A stretch of 64,000 nt of DNA from Colocasia esculenta (GCA_014218235.1 CM024760.1:144413245-144477244); one strand, 5' to 3'. Positions 9,901-24,900 are shown, numbered from the stretch's first letter. Made by a program: numbers and translations. The notes: a model not told the origin generated them from the sequence alone.

Positions 9901-12900
9901 TTCCTTTACCCAATTCATGAATGGTACCAGTCCTACCGCCACCTCCTTGTTTTCTTCCACAAACCTCCTTCCATTTGGTTACATGATCCATCTTCTATGA
10001 AGTTGATCCCTTTCAAAAAGAAATTTGCTGTTAATTCCACTTATTTCCAAAATTAAACAGCCAAACTAGACAGAACTGTTCTGCATCAGGGATCTAAGGA
10101 GTACTTGTAGAACCCGTTGATGCGGGACAGCGGGCGGGGAAGGGAAGATGACAGGAAAACAGGGAGAAGGCGGCGGGAGGAAGAAGAAGTGCAGGTTTTG
10201 GGGATTCCACCCCGGGGAATCCACCCCGTCGAAGAAGGGCCTCCACCCTGGGGATTCCACCCCGCTGGAGAAGACAGGACGGCTGCGCTAAAAGCTCATC
10301 AAATTTCGGACCCGAAAATACATAAAAAATAAAAAGAGCTCAATTGGGCCTCATATGGGCCTTATTACATCACTAATGGCTCAAACTCATAATAGACACA
10401 TGCTAGGGATCCGAAAGTACATCGCCAAGCCAAATGGATGCCGTCGTTGCAGCACATTATCTCCGTCTTCGATAGACTTGCACCTACTGGCCCGGTCCCA
10501 GGCTCGGATGTCCCCACCAATTCTCCCCTGATTCGAGAAAACTCATCCTCGAGTTTTGAAATGTCGGAGAATTCTCGAAATAGACAATGGAGCAACTAGC
10601 CACTGGAGCACTGCCATACCCATGCATATAATCAAACTGGACAGCTGGGGTTGGTGCCGACAACACAACTCGAAACCATGCCACACCACATCAAAGTCAC
10701 CGGAATCAATGCTAAAAAGCACATCTTTCATGGGCGGGTGACTGCCAGAGAGTGTTGAGATCTCGAATAAATGATCAGAAAGTGCATCAAAACCGGCTTC
10801 AATGAATAGAGAGTGATCCCATGACTCCACTATATGAGTTGTCTCGCGTACGTCAATAGAGTCAGTCATAGCCACATTCTCAATCATCTCCTCAGGCTCG
10901 ACCATAGTGGGTGTCAGTGGGTAATGCACCTCTACCTGAGCATCATCCACAGTTGGCAAGATTGTGGACTCTAATTTCTGTTGCAGTGCCACTTGGGAAT
11001 CAGGTTGACAAACTTTAACCTGTAAACTTCTTTGAGCTTTAGGCACATATGCAGGAAACTTGAATCGGCACCCTGGATAATCAAGATCTCGGATGGTACA
11101 AAAACTCTCGTCAGCAAATACCTCAACACGCTCTCTTTGTAACCATTTCCGACCCACAATGAGGTAAACGTTATCGGTTGGCAAAATAGACGACTGATGT
11201 GAAAGAATTGTAGCCCAAGCACCAGAATGATAGATAAGATCTTTGTGCTCCGAATTCTCTCTGAATGTTAGAGAAAACGGTACCCATATACTTCCATTTT
11301 CAGAAACAATTAGCTTCCCACTTTGAGAAAGTGAATCCACGACGGCTTGAGATATGTAATTGCATGATTGTAGCGGATCAAATATCAACAAAATAACTCT
11401 TCTATTTGATAATCGCACTAGTGTCCGAAATGTAGAAGAAATCATGGTGCCCAAAATTACTCACGGTCTGGGTTGGTAGCGGCTGTAGTCGGAATCATCG
11501 AGTTGGAGAAAGGTTGCTTGGTCGCGCTGGAGATCCAACTAGAGTGTTGACTATGCAGAAGCATCCGATTCGGGCCGGCGCTGGCACTGGTGTTGTGTCG
11601 TTGAAACGACGGTCTGGCCGCTCCAAGTCGGTCCACAGAAGGACAGATGGCCTAGACCTTTTCTTCTTACTGCGCTGCGGGGATGCACTAGAGCCGCTGA
11701 AGCAGGTGTTGTCACCGAGTACGGTAGGCTTGACCCGGTCCACGCACCCAAGTGGTGGGTGTTTCGTCTGCTGGGCACGTCCACGGCCCTGCGCTCAGGG
11801 GAAGGAGTCGACGCCATAGGCTGCGTTGGCGAACGTGGCAGCGCGGAGAAGGCGGGGTCGTGGCAGCGAGGCGTCAGCGCATGCATGGTGCCGGCACTGG
11901 GTTGGAGGCGGTGGCGCGCGGGAGAGGGCCCACGCGGCACGCGGAGCGGGGGAGGGGGGGTGCCGAGCGGCGAGCGCTGGCGATGGCGCGGGCGCCGGCG
12001 CGATGGCAGGGCGGACGCGGGGAGCGACGCGGCGGGGCGGACTCGCACTGGCGGTAGGCCGCGAGCGAGGGCGAGAGGCCGCGGGCGGTGGGGAGGTGCG
12101 GCTGGGGATTCGCGGGGGTTCGCGGGGCGGATGGTGTTCGCGGCGCGGGAAGGGCGTGGACGCGTGGGGCGTGGACGGGGGCGCGATGGCGCGCAGGCGC
12201 TGGAAGAGGAGGCGGGGCTCGGCTGGCGTGAGCAGAGCGGAAGCAGCGCCGGCAGGGCGGTTCCGGAGGCGGGCTTGCGGCGCTGGGTCGGCAGGGGGGT
12301 GACGTCGGGTGACGCAGGGCCGGAGGGGGGGGGGGGGGCGTGCGAAGGCGGCACGGGTGGTTCGCGGGAGCAGCGTGGCCCGGCTGGCTACGCGGGACAG
12401 CAGGGAGGCGCCAGGGGCCTCGCGTTCACAGGGCGGGGCGAGGGTCTTCGCAGCTGGGGTTTTCCGGCTGTCGCGGACGGCCAGGCCGCGAGGGGTGAGG
12501 GGGCTGGGACACAGGGGCCTCCCGCGTGCAGGGCGCCGGTTGTAGAGGTGGACAAAGGAGCGTAGAGCGTTCGTCTCTGATACCAAGTTGATGCGGGACA
12601 ACGGGCGGGGAAGGGAAGATGACAGGAAAACAGGGAGAAGGCGGCGGGAGGAAGAAGAAGTGCAGGTTTTGGGGATTCCACCCCGGGGAATCCACCCCGT
12701 CGAAGAAGGGCTTCCACCCTGGGGATTCCACCCCGCTGGAGAAGACAGGACGGCTACGCTAAAAGCTCATCAAATCTTTATTAATTCCTCAAACAGTCCA
12801 TTACACTTTATTTATAGTGATGGAGCCCTAATGGCCCTCACTAAACACTCAAAGACCAAAATAACCCCAAGCCTAAAAAATAGGTCCAAAATCGGACCCG

Positions 12901-15900
12901 AAAATACATAAAAAATAAAAAGAGCTTAATTGGGCCTCATATGGGCCTTATTACATCACTAATGGCTCAAACTCATAATAGACACATGCTAGGGATCCGA
13001 AAGTACATCGCCAAGCTAAATGGATGCCGTCGTTGCTGCACATTGTCTCCGTCTTTGATAGACTTGCACCTACTGGCCCGGTCCCAGGCTCGAATGTCCC
13101 CACCACCCGTCATGGTTATCTCAGGAGGTGGGAAAGGAATGGAGAAGAAAATGGCCGTGTTGAGCTTGCATGCTAGGTCAATGGTGATGGATAGCATAAG
13201 GACAGGATAGGCAAGAAAAAGGCTCAACGAAGCACTCAAGCAAGAGAAAGGCTTTCCGTCAAACCTATCAAAGTTCAAAGCTTTCCATATTTCCCATGTA
13301 GTTAACAATGAGATGAGCTAGCATAGCATAGGAGCAAGGTGAAGGCAAGTACCAGCAGGTGACCGGGATAGAAAGCATAGCAAAATACTGGTGCAATCTG
13401 AGCTGATCTGGAAGATACCTTCACAGTGACACCTATGTTCAACAGAAGTGGGTGCCTTAAGTCAAATCCTTTCTTGTATCAGTCTCTTAAAAGACTTTTT
13501 CGAAGAAATAGAAGGCTTTGGTCGCTCTTTGGAAGCCCACACACAACACCCCTGTGGAGGACATTTAAAAAAATGAAGAAGACCTTAGTTATAGGGATAC
13601 TCAATCTGATGAAGTGGACCCTGTTACGTGAGAGACTAGGATGGAGAAGATTCAGAGAACATAAGGCAGAGACTCAGATATAGCTCCCTCTGATATTAAG
13701 CTTGGGGAAAAAGAGGCTTGATCATGTCCACCAACATTCAAGCTCAACACTGACCAGAAGCTAATCAGATCTCAGTGGAGGTTAAAAGAATTTAGAGAAA
13801 GCTTAAGATGAGCTGGTTGGACTTGTACTCGTCCATCCTTAGTTTAATAACTTGGCATGTACCTGCATAAAGCCAGGAAACAAACAACAATGGCATTGAA
13901 TAAACTAAAATGGTGGAACAGGATTCATGGTGTCAACTAGGGGTGCATGCTAACAGCAGAACAGGTATGTTCAAGGAATAACTTGTGCACAGGTTCAGTA
14001 AGAGCTCATTGCAGCTCAGGTATGTTCAAGGAATAACTTTGCTCATTTGACCTTGTTGGGTTTGCTCCCTGTCAGAAAAACTGCTACAGCAGATCACTGC
14101 AGAGTCTGGATCAGGAATGTGGTGGTTAGCGAGATGCTCAGCAACAGGAGGACAATGTGCTTCAAGAAAGTACCAGGTTGGGAGTGGAGGCTGTTAAGGC
14201 CCTTCTGAAGGAGGTGGAGTCCCTGTGTACGGATCAGGCAAGGGAGGTGGCAGACAAGGTCGGCATTTTCTTTTCGGTGGCTGAGCAGGGCTTGAAGGAG
14301 GTCTTCTCTAAAATCAACAAGCGGTGGAGCATTACCATTCGGACTGGGGAGAGATCTCTGTTGAGGGAAGTTAGGGTTGATGAGGACGGAGGGGAGGAGA
14401 AGGATGCCTATTGTTCTCAATGAGGATTGTCACAAGGAATGTGAAGGAAATGATTAGATGTTCTATGTATTCAGGAGATGAAGTGGGAGGGTGATGGTAG
14501 TGAGCTTTTGAGGGAGACCAAAGTGGCTCATCTTCCCTTGGGGTAGCCTCCCTGAAAGTCGGGAGATCAGGAGGCATCCTTATTCTCTAGAATCCTTTTG
14601 AGGTGGAGGAAGTGGTGCTGGATAGAATGGTGAGCAGGTGGACTATTTCTGTGCATTTCAGGAGTGTCAGAGATGGTTCCTCTTGGCATTTGAGTAGAGT
14701 GTACGGCCCTCAGTTGAGAGAGGAGAAGCAGTAGCTCTAGGATGACTTGATCCCACACCACGTTTCCTCCGGTCGGCCTTGGTGTGTGGGTGGAGACTTC
14801 AACGCAATGGTTGCCCCGTGGGAGAGGACAGGGCCTACAGGTTATGTTGGAGAGATTGAGGACTTCTCAGACTTCATTCCGGAGGCTGCTTTGGTGGACA
14901 TCAACATATGGCCAACAGTTGTTTTCCTTGGTCCAATCTAAGAGCAATGCTACATTGTTTCGGCTGACTACGTTTCTGTCAGTTGACTGGGAGGATCACT
15001 TTCCTTGTGTGCAGGTGGTCCCTTTGGCTAAATTGGTATCTGACCACAAACCCATTCTCTTGAAGACTAGTCGAGTGCAGAACAGGAATCATAGTTTTAG
15101 GTTTGAACAGTTCTAGTTTAGAAAGGATGGTTTTCTGGACACTATTGTGCTTGGAGTGCACAGCCTTCAGCTCCTACTTTTATGACTACTTTGGTGAAAA
15201 GACTCAGACATATAGCACAGGTTTCGAAGGAGTAGGAAGTAGATAAAATCTTACTGGAGAAGGCAACCAAGGACAAAATTGTTCACCACATAGAGGTCTT
15301 GAAAGCTTGGAGGAGGTAGGGTTGATGGATGATGAGAATAGGCTTCTGAAGGATGCCCTGAAGAAGCAATTTGAGATACTTCTTCTCAGAGGGATCTATT
15401 GGAGGCAAAGGTCCAGAGACAGGTGGATTAAAGAGGGGGACAGAAATACTACCTATTTCCAACGAATTGCGTCCAAGAGGAGGGTTAATTCCATCTCTAG
15501 TATTAAGGTGGGGGAACTCTCCTCCTCTGTCGATGAGGAGATTAGGGGATGAGAGAGTTCTACTCTATGTTGTTCATGGAAGATGAGTTCTGTAGGCCAA
15601 GTATAACAGACGATCTTCTTCCTTGGCCATCCGCTGCAGAGAGGGGTGCCATCTCCCAGCCATTCTCTGAGGAGGTTCACCACCAGGCTGTCTTCTCTCT
15701 TGCAAGTGATGAGGCCCTGGATGGCTTTCCTCTGACTTTCTTTTAGAAGTGTTGGTATATCATTAAAGATGACTTGGCGGCAACAGTGAGGGAGTTCCAA
15801 GAGGGGAGGGTGCACTTGGGGTATCAACAACTCTCTCCTATTGCTCATTCCTAAGATAACAAGAGTTTCAGGACTTCAGACCGATCAGCTTGCTAGACAG

Positions 15901-18900
15901 TACTTACAAGATCATTTCCAAGGTCCTAGCAAGAAAGTTGGTCACTATTATAGACAGGTTGGTTAACCATTTTCAAGGAACATTTATTAGGAGGCATATT
16001 AGACAACTTCTTGGTCGCTCATGTGTCTGTTTGCTATGAAACACCACAAGAGAAAAGGGTTGGTTTGAAGCTGAACTTTGAGAAGGCCTATGGCATGTCT
16101 TGGATAGATAGGCTTTGGAGACAAGTGGATTGGCTGGGTTAGGGCTTGTATCTCTTCGGTCTCTTTTGCGGTACTGATCAATGGGAAGCCATCCTCCTAG
16201 TTCCATAACGGTCGGAGTCTTTGCCAAGATTCTCTGTCTCTCCTCTTTGTTTTGGTTGCCGGTGTATTGAGCAGGGTGTGGCTGAGGGCAGAAGGTGCGG
16301 ATTTGATCAGAGGATTTCAGGGAGTTAGAGGGGGTATCTCCATCTCACACTTGTAGTATGCAGACGATACCATTTTATTCCTGACTGAAGGCGAGCAGCT
16401 ACCTCCCATTACTAAACTCCTGTTAGAACTACTAGAGGAGGTGACTGGCCTGAAAGTCAATTTCATCAGGAGACTTCTTGTAGGGGTGAACTTGGAGGAT
16501 AGGTCTCTGTAGAGGGCGGCTTACTTGTTGGGTTATAAGATTGGCAAGTTCCCAATATGTTACTTGGGGCTTCCTCTTACTCCGTGTTCTCTAGGTGTGC
16601 AGATTGGTGTCCCATCATCTAGAGGTTCACGTCCAGGTTGGTGGGGTGAAAGGCTAGAGCATTGTCCTTCGGAGGCAAACTTGTGTTATGTAGCTTGAAG
16701 TTGGATAGTCTGTCGACCCATTTCCTCTCCATGTTCAAGGTGTTGAAGATGGTGACTAAGAAGATGGACTCTATCCAGTGTAGATTCTTTTGGCATGGCA
16801 ATGGAGGGAGATGCAAGAGTTGACATGATATAGTCTGGGGGAGGCTAATCACTAGCAAGGAAGAGGGAGGCTTAGGGCTCAAAAACATCAGAGACTTCAA
16901 CTTGGCTCTCTTATGCAAGTGGTTGTGGAGGTTAGGGAGTGGAGAGGAGGGGTTGCAGGCCCTATTGATCAGACAAAGGTACTTTGGTAGAAATAGACCC
17001 TAGGACCTATCTCCTCCTAGTGGCAACACTTTTCCGCTCTAGTGAAATATCCTTTTGTGCAGGGATGTTATCTCGTCAGAAGTCTAAGTTCGTCTTGGAA
17101 AGGCAAACATGTCCATTTTCTAAAAGGACAAATGGTGTGGGGACTTCTCTTTGGAGGCTCTGTTCCCTAATCTCTTCATCCCTTGGATTCGTTATCCTAG
17201 GCGTTTGCCTTCCTCTTACTGGGAGAAGTTTGGGCACTGATCTTTAGGAGGGATCTCAGAACGAATGAGATGATGCAGCTCAAGAAGCTTCTTTCTTTCC
17301 TCCTACCCTTCCACCCTACCGACAAAGAGGATGGGTGGGTAAGGAGGTGGGAGAAGGGAGAATCTTTTTCAGTCAGATCAGCATACCGCCTCATATCCAA
17401 TGAAGGTGTTCGGCATAGCTTTCATGATTATGTTTGGAGACCTAAGAACCCTTTGAAGGTGAAGGTTTTGGTCTAGAGGATCTCACATGGGAGACTACCT
17501 ACTCGGGATAGATTGCACCGTTTTCTTCCAAATATTCAGTCCAACTGCATGTTTTGTGGGAAGATGATGAGACTCTTGACCACCTATTTGTAGGTTGCTC
17601 CTACTAACAAGGGGTGTAGAGGGATGTTGCTAGGAGGACCCACAATGGCATCCACACCATAGGGGCGTCCAACAATTGTTTGTGTTGGGATAGGCAGTGG
17701 CCCCACATAGGCAATAAGACAGTGTGGTGGCTCATCCTTATGCCACCCTTGGATGATGTGGGGGGAGCAGAACAATTGGATCTTCAGAAGAGTCTCCTGC
17801 GATGAGGCAGCTGTTTTTCCTTTTGTTTGTGTTAAAGTAAAGGAATGGGTTGCTACTATTTGTAATGTGGATTCCTCTACTTCTTCTCCTTTTGGTTTAT
17901 TGGGGGGTTAAGTCGTTCCACACAACCTTAGTGTGGCATTCTCTTGTATAGGTGCTCAGGAGTTGTCATTTTTTGTGTGGCGTCCACCTATAATTGTACA
18001 TTCCCTTCTCTTTAATATACTAGTGGTACTACCCACTTCAAAAATAAAATAGTCCTGACCAGCATTTATCCTAGTAAAGAGATATGTCATCACCTAAAGG
18101 TCTATCTACTCTCTCTTATTCTCTGAAACAATACCAATTTCATCCACATGACATTGTGGATTGCACCACCAATTTTATCCAAATAGACAGTGCAATCAGC
18201 AGGAGGAGAGGCTCCCCACTCAGCTAATGGAACGCCAAACTACACTGGGGAGGAATCAAGAACACTCTCTCAATAATCTCCCTCCAGTTGTCTACAGAAC
18301 TTAGAAAAAAAGGCCTAGTTCAAATAGGAAGCTCAACAGAAATTTTAAGAAAATAACAACTCCATGTGTAGAGGTGATCATGCAGCCTCGTTCCAACCAA
18401 CAGGTGCTCATCATCTCATGCAATAAGCATATCACAGTATAGGCCAGAACAACTTTTTTATAAAGCATTAAACATCAGCAGCAGACTGTGGCGTTTCAAG
18501 ATGTTTCTGCTTGATGTCCTTCTCACATGCATTTTGAAACATAGAACACAAGTGACGGTTTTCTCCCCAAAAGACAAGACCAATGTTTCATGGTTATCTT
18601 AATCCAATCTTACACTTCCATCCACTTTGAGTAATCCAACACCCTTTGATCTCAAGGTTTACTTGCCATTTCATATGGTCCATCATCCGTTATCCACTCT
18701 CTTATAATCCATTCTGAAACAGTTTGCTTTTCATTCATTGTTCCTCAATCTCCTCTCCAGGCTCTGCTCCTCATATCCTTCCTGCTCCATCTTCAGGCTG
18801 ACATATGTCCTAGGCAACTTTGAGGGGTCCTGGTAAAATCTGACAATTTCTTAGATATGCCTTCCACTCTTCTTCCTTCTCATAAACTGTCTTCAACATT

Positions 18901-21900
18901 AATTTCTTAATTTCATCCTCCTATGAGATGCTGCAGCATAAATCAAATGCTGTATACTTGTCCCCGCTGTATACTTGTCCCCTTTACTTAACCACTTCTC
19001 TTAGGCCCTTTGCACCTACTTTATTTCATCTCCTGCTCCATCTTCAGTTTGATATATGTCCTAGACAACTTTGAGGGGTACTGGTAAAATCTGACAATTT
19101 CTTAGATATGCCTTCCACTCTTCTTCCTTCTCATAAACGGTCTTCAACATTAATTTCTTAATTTCTTCCTCTTATGAGATGCTGCAGCATAAGTCAAATG
19201 CTGTATACTTGTCCCCTTTACTTAACCACTTCTCTTAGGCCCTTTGCACCTACTTTTATTTCATCCCTTACCAGACACTCATGGTATTCACTCTTCAGCG
19301 CTGTCTAAATTTCCTCTTTTGTCTCAATCAATTGTGGCTGATAATCTTAATATCCAGCTCTTCTTTTCATACCTGTAATTGACATCCAATGGTAGCTGAT
19401 TCCCCAGATACCTTACTCTACCTTTCATGTTCTCCTTGACATACTCCAGCCTCTCTGCAGTGAGGCAATTGCTTGCTTGCTTACCATTGTTCCTCCAGCC
19501 TTCTGAATGCTTTATGCCTAGCCTATGCCATCACATACCAACTAAACTTGATTCTTCATTCGTCAGTGGATGTTCAACATCAATTGCATGGAAAGACCTG
19601 GGTAATCTTTTCACCATTGTCTTCCCAAATTTCTACCAAGCATAGACAAAATATTCTACACTTGCCAGCCAATAACAAGTGGCATTGCAGCAAAAGGCAT
19701 CCCCAGAACTGTATCACCATTGCAGTCCTAATGCTCCAGATGTGCAACAGTAGAAGGACCAGGGCTCTAGTTTTTGCCATTAGGGAGCTATGGTCTCCAA
19801 CCATAAAACAATACTAACAAGACCTCCTGTTGGCTTTAACTTTCAGCAAATCCATCTCAATTGAATTCAGACAAAATCAACCAAATTCATACAGATTTAA
19901 TCACTATTTTTGCAATCATTTTCCATGGCTAACATGTGATTATTATCTTCACAATTTTTTTTCTAGGGTATAGATCTCGGCAAGAAATGAGTGTCAAGCC
20001 AGTAAAAAGTAGAGAGTTGCTGTTTGCCTATAAGGATCACTGTTCAAGAACCGCAAAAATGGAATCCACTAACTAAACAACCATAACCCACTCCATATGC
20101 AAAACAAAATTGATTGTGATTTGTGGTAATTTTGTGTGTGTGTGTCTTCGAAAGTGGGTAGCACTAGTATATAAATGAAAAGGGAATGCACAAGTATAGG
20201 CAGATGCAACCCAAAAAATGACAACTCCCCGGCACCTATACAAGAGTCCCCTTCCCACCCACCCCCTCCAACCTGTGCGGCTGTGGCGCTGTGCAGCGTG
20301 CACAGCGCCACACCCACAGTTTCCGGCCCCTTCCTGGGCCACTTTCCTCCCATCCCCAGCTCCTTCCCCTCTCTATTATCTCTGTCATAATCTAGTGATT
20401 GTGTTCACAGTCATTAGATTGAGTTCGGCAATTGTGTTCATGTCTGAACACGATCATTAAACTTGTTTACTGTCCATGGTCAAATAATTACGAGGTACGT
20501 AACTTTGCATTTGATATTTTATTTATATATAATTATTTCAATATTTTGCTCTTCAAATTTTGTGATTTGCTATTGCAATAATGCCTGTCACATTATGATC
20601 TTTTTCATTGAATTTTTATGAGCATTATATATTTTTAGATAAATAAATATTATATAGAGGACACCCTTGAAATAGCCCAGATTGGAAGCCATCCTGGGCA
20701 CCTAGGCGCCAAACATGCGTTGGTCGCCTTTACGCCTTGACAACTATGGGTAGCGGCCAGAGGAGGTGGCAACGGTGGCTAGAGGCAGCAATGGGCAGGT
20801 AGGCCTCATCTGGTCCTGCGATCCTAAGGCCGCCGGCTAGGCGATGCCTTCAGGCACACCTTTTTGGGGCCCCATAAGGTGGGCCTATGCCGTGCCCATG
20901 GCCGGGAGCTTCCCGCCTAGACACTACCTAAGTGAGTGCCTTGACAACAATGTATTTTTTATATGGGAAAATATTCACCATATACATTATATCAATGTCA
21001 ACATTAAAACAATCAGTTCCAATCCCACATTCTCACAATTATTTAAACAATACTCATCCTACAGACACTGACATAATATTCTCATCATCATCTCCACAAG
21101 CATCATTCCATCAATCTGGTGAAGCCTCATTGGTTTTCTAGTTTAAGTTCATGAAGTCAATTGGCATTGGACGGGATAGGACCACCACCACTTAGGTTCG
21201 AACATGTGTTGGAGGGTTTTCTCTGAATTTGGCAAAGAGGATCTGCCACTGCAGCAGCCCCCTCAAAAAGGAAAAATAAGTCTGTGAAGCAAACAAGCAA
21301 CCATAGTGATGTCCCAAGAGAGTATAGACAAAGGTGAAAGGATAAAAGTTCAATATCAGGTACATCATTTCTCCTTGGGGTTACCTTAGACTACCATAAC
21401 TTTCTCCCTTCCTTAGGAATATACAGAGAAGAAAGAATTGTTGGATCCATCATATTTAAAAAAAGCAAAAAGAAGAAAGACAGCGATCTTCTCTGAAGTT
21501 CAAATTATCAAGCCTGCTTACTTTATTAAGAAATGAATAATAAAATTGTGTCACGTCAGACAAGATGGCAAAAACAAGAATCAAAGGGATGAGAAACTAA
21601 ACCTTCTCTTTATCTCTTGAGTGAAACCTCATGCAGAGGGTTCCCAGGATTGGTACACAGAATATGTTCTAATTGCCGTAAAGAAGATTTCATTTCCCAA
21701 TAATCAAGCACCTTCTTTCCCCTTTCTGCATTCTTTCGAAAGTCTACTGAAACCCTAAAATGTTGCTCCTTAGTCATGTGAGCTAAACTATGTCATCATA
21801 AGCAATATATTCTCCTTGGAGTTTCACAAGCCTCTCTTGCGCAGATTTTATGGTGAGTAGGTACTTTCCTTTTGAATGTGAGCAGATACTTGGAGCAACC

Positions 21901-24900
21901 ATACAGTTCATTAATGTTAGAAAGAGAACCCAGTCAGAGGCAGTCGCTGAATGCTTCAATCCTTTACTGGAAAAAACAGCAAGAGAGTAATGGGACACAA
22001 TTCATGATGGGACAAAATTTCTGATGATTGTTATAGGGATGACCAATTTGCTGCAGATTTTCCAAATTTGTGGAGTGCATTAGCTATCAAGATTCATTTA
22101 GCTCAGCATTTACATCATCGAAATTCAGTGTATCACCCCACTAACACTAATCAAGAAGATACAGCATAGAATGGAAAGTAATTCCTCACACATGATGGTC
22201 AATAAAAGGCAATGGAACCCATCTTTGTGGGAGCAACTGAATAAGATGAAGGTTATGACTCATTGGAAGCATCAACATAAGCATGGAACACTTGGATCCT
22301 TTTTCCACCAAAAAAAAAACAGTACATGGAAGATAAGTTTTATCGAAGCAAATTTAAGAGATGGCCATTCAGTACAAACAAGAGGAACTCTCCTGTATGA
22401 AAATTCAAGAAAAGGAGGGAGGGATTCCTATGTGCAGAAATATGCAAGTAATTGATAAATCAAGAATGACAAGCAGAAGCATAAATTATCTAGCTCTTAA
22501 TGAGTTTATGAATGCTTAGATACTGACACTTCAATCCCTTGAGGAATGATGAAAGTTTAACAAGAAAAATGTACATATGCTTTAGTTCTTTCATCTTGGC
22601 ATTCAATGAAAGAAAGATGATGGCAAGATGCAGAATCACCAAGCTCTCCATCTACATAGGAATGGTCAAGCAATAGGCTAAATAGGAAAACACCATGACT
22701 TCGATAACAATGTGGACAGGCACAATCAGAAATTTGACTGCATGCCCCTAGTGTCATTTTCCCCTTTGACAGGTAGGCATGCCAATCATTAAACAACTTG
22801 GACAAGAAACTAAAGCAACAAGGACCTCAGCAAGAAAAACACCAGCCACAAACCATGACAAGTTCTAGAAGATAAGTCATTTTGCTCATCAAATGTGAAA
22901 GGTGTACGTCTGTTCTTTCTAGTTGGAACATTTGAATTTTTTTCTTCCTGCAGGTCCTTGAAATGGAGAATTTTTACCAGGCCATTTAAACCTACTTTTC
23001 AATACCCTCCAACACAAAGCCCGACGACCCATACAGGGCAGTAATTGGTATGAATAAGAGTTCATATGCTCACCTTGGGTTCTGAGACCGGCGAAACAGG
23101 GAATGAGTTCAGAGATCTTTTGGAGTCATCCTCAGCGCCACAATCAGAACAAAGAAAGTGATCCAGCTTCTTTGCCTGTTCAATAGTCATGCCCATGCAA
23201 GAAGGATGAAACCTATTTCAACATGAAAAAGAATCAGGAAATGACAGAAATAACTGCAAAAGAAAATCTTGATTCGAGAAAGAAATGCACTGTAAGAAGT
23301 TTTTATATTAACAATCTGATGCGGACGGCGGAGGACGAGGGGAAGAAGGTGGAGGGATAACCGGAGTCTCACCGGAGAGGGGGATAAAAGGTGGGGGTGT
23401 AGGCTTCGCGCCCTCCCCTTCACAGGGACCACCTTGGGGTGGGGCTTCTTCTCAAAGCTCCATTCTTCTCCATCGCAGAGAACAATTGCCAAACTTTTTT
23501 TTCCTTCAATTCATCAATAATCAATCAACTATCTCAAAATAGAGCAATAAATGTGTTTATATAGGTTTGGGCTATTCGCAATCCTAATGGACTTCAAATT
23601 AAAGATAGACTTCTATCTCTAATAAAACTTAACATATTAGAAACCTAAAGAAAGGAAGATAGAGAATCCTACCCATATAGGACTTGACTCAAATAAAGAA
23701 ATAAAAATTACACAACAAAAAGGCTAATTGGACTCTAATATGACCCTTTCGGACGATTTTACCCTTGGACTTAAAAATAGAGCAAAATTGCACCCAAAAT
23801 TATAGAAAAATAAAAAATCTCCAAATGAGCTCCAAATGGGCCAAACCAATTATGTAGCTTCTCGCTCCCCATCATTCTCCCTTGGTTTGAGAAAACTCGT
23901 CCTCGAGTTTTGAAGTGTCGCAATATCCATACAAGAGGCAGGGGACTAACAAAGTCATGCACTAGTAAAGTCGTCGTAGGAATATCAAAACCAATATGTC
24001 TTCTGGAAAATTGCAGTCTGCATAGAATGTGTGTATCAAGATCACACCATATTATATTATAGTTGCACTGATCTTAGTAAAATCTTACGGATCACTGGTA
24101 GTTGTCAATTATGGGCTTATCTCAAGTACATCATCACATATCAAATGAAATCCAGACTCGACGAACAAGTATTGATCCCAAGCATCAACAAAAACAGTCT
24201 TCACAGACACAATCAGTAATAGTCACCAACTCCAATGGCTTTTCATCAATCACGGTCTTCTCTAGAAGCATTGGCTTGGCAGTAGTAGAAATATACTTGG
24301 GAAAACAAAATTTACCTCTTAAATGTGGTGGCTGGATAATATACATAGATTGGTTTAAGTCGATAGCAACATGTCGCTCTTCCAACCACTCTTTTCCCAA
24401 AGTAATGTAGGATCTCAATGGATCAATAGTGCACCATGCTCCATCAAAATAATTAACTGATTTCATCTAAGTTTTGCCTAAAAAATTTCGGTGAAACTCT
24501 ACAAAAGCCTGATCACCATCAACAATAACCTCACCAATTTGCAATAAAATATTAACAATAGCCTGGGAAATACAAATTGTTCTGATGCTCCTCATTGAGT
24601 ACTATTTTTGTCAGCTTCTCATTTGCTAGACAGACGAGGAAGCTAAAATTCATGTGGCACATGTATAAGAGATTACCCAAACTGAGACCAATAGTATGGA
24701 GCCAAATGGACTACTGCAGGGTGCAGGCCTCTAATTGATTGGAATTCGTTGAGACGATCACAACGACGCAAGCGGCGTGTAAATCAAAATATGAACGAAG
24801 CCCCTTTGCTTGGCAGTGTGATAACGGTCTAAGTGCACTGCATGTGCACTGTAGCAAACCAGGTCTAGGACCTCTAACTAGATCAAACCTAGTCTGACCC

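Larger units (their letters stand above)
10118..13105 (-). mobile_element. G1: non-autonomous LTR retrotransposon
   Basis: The LTRs are 12589-13105 (5' LTR, 517 bp) and 10118-10519 (3' LTR, 402 bp). On the minus strand they begin TGGTGGGGAC and end GCATCA. The 5-bp target-site duplication CCCGT is perfect (10113-10117 and 13106-13110). Next to the 5' LTR the minus strand reads TGGTATCAGAG, an initiator-Met tRNA primer binding site; next to the 3' LTR lies the purine tract CAGGGGAGAAT. The 3' LTR has lost about 115 bp that in the 5' LTR contains the TATA box CACTATAAATAAAG. The interior (2.07 kb) has a GC-rich leader and one ORF but no gag, integrase or reverse transcriptase. It is in the same orientation as the EBS gene around it. 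Confidence 0.9.
6961..23073 (-). other. EBS: EBS intron 4 (16.1 kb)
   Basis: Contains the G1 LTR element, a decayed LINE in antisense orientation, two tandem duplications and one arm of a long inverted repeat. Outside these (6961-10117, 13111-14150, 18053-20540 and 20940-23073) I see no genes. 8045-8600 resembles a LINE or gene 3' tail but no domain can be read. Confidence 0.8.

Noticed and set aside
11551..12601. Long overlapping open frames on both strands (up to 268 codons)
   Set aside because: They lie in the GC-rich G1 leader, where stops are rare. Pro/Arg/Ala or Gly/Arg composition, no domain, and they overlap the primer binding site and LTR.
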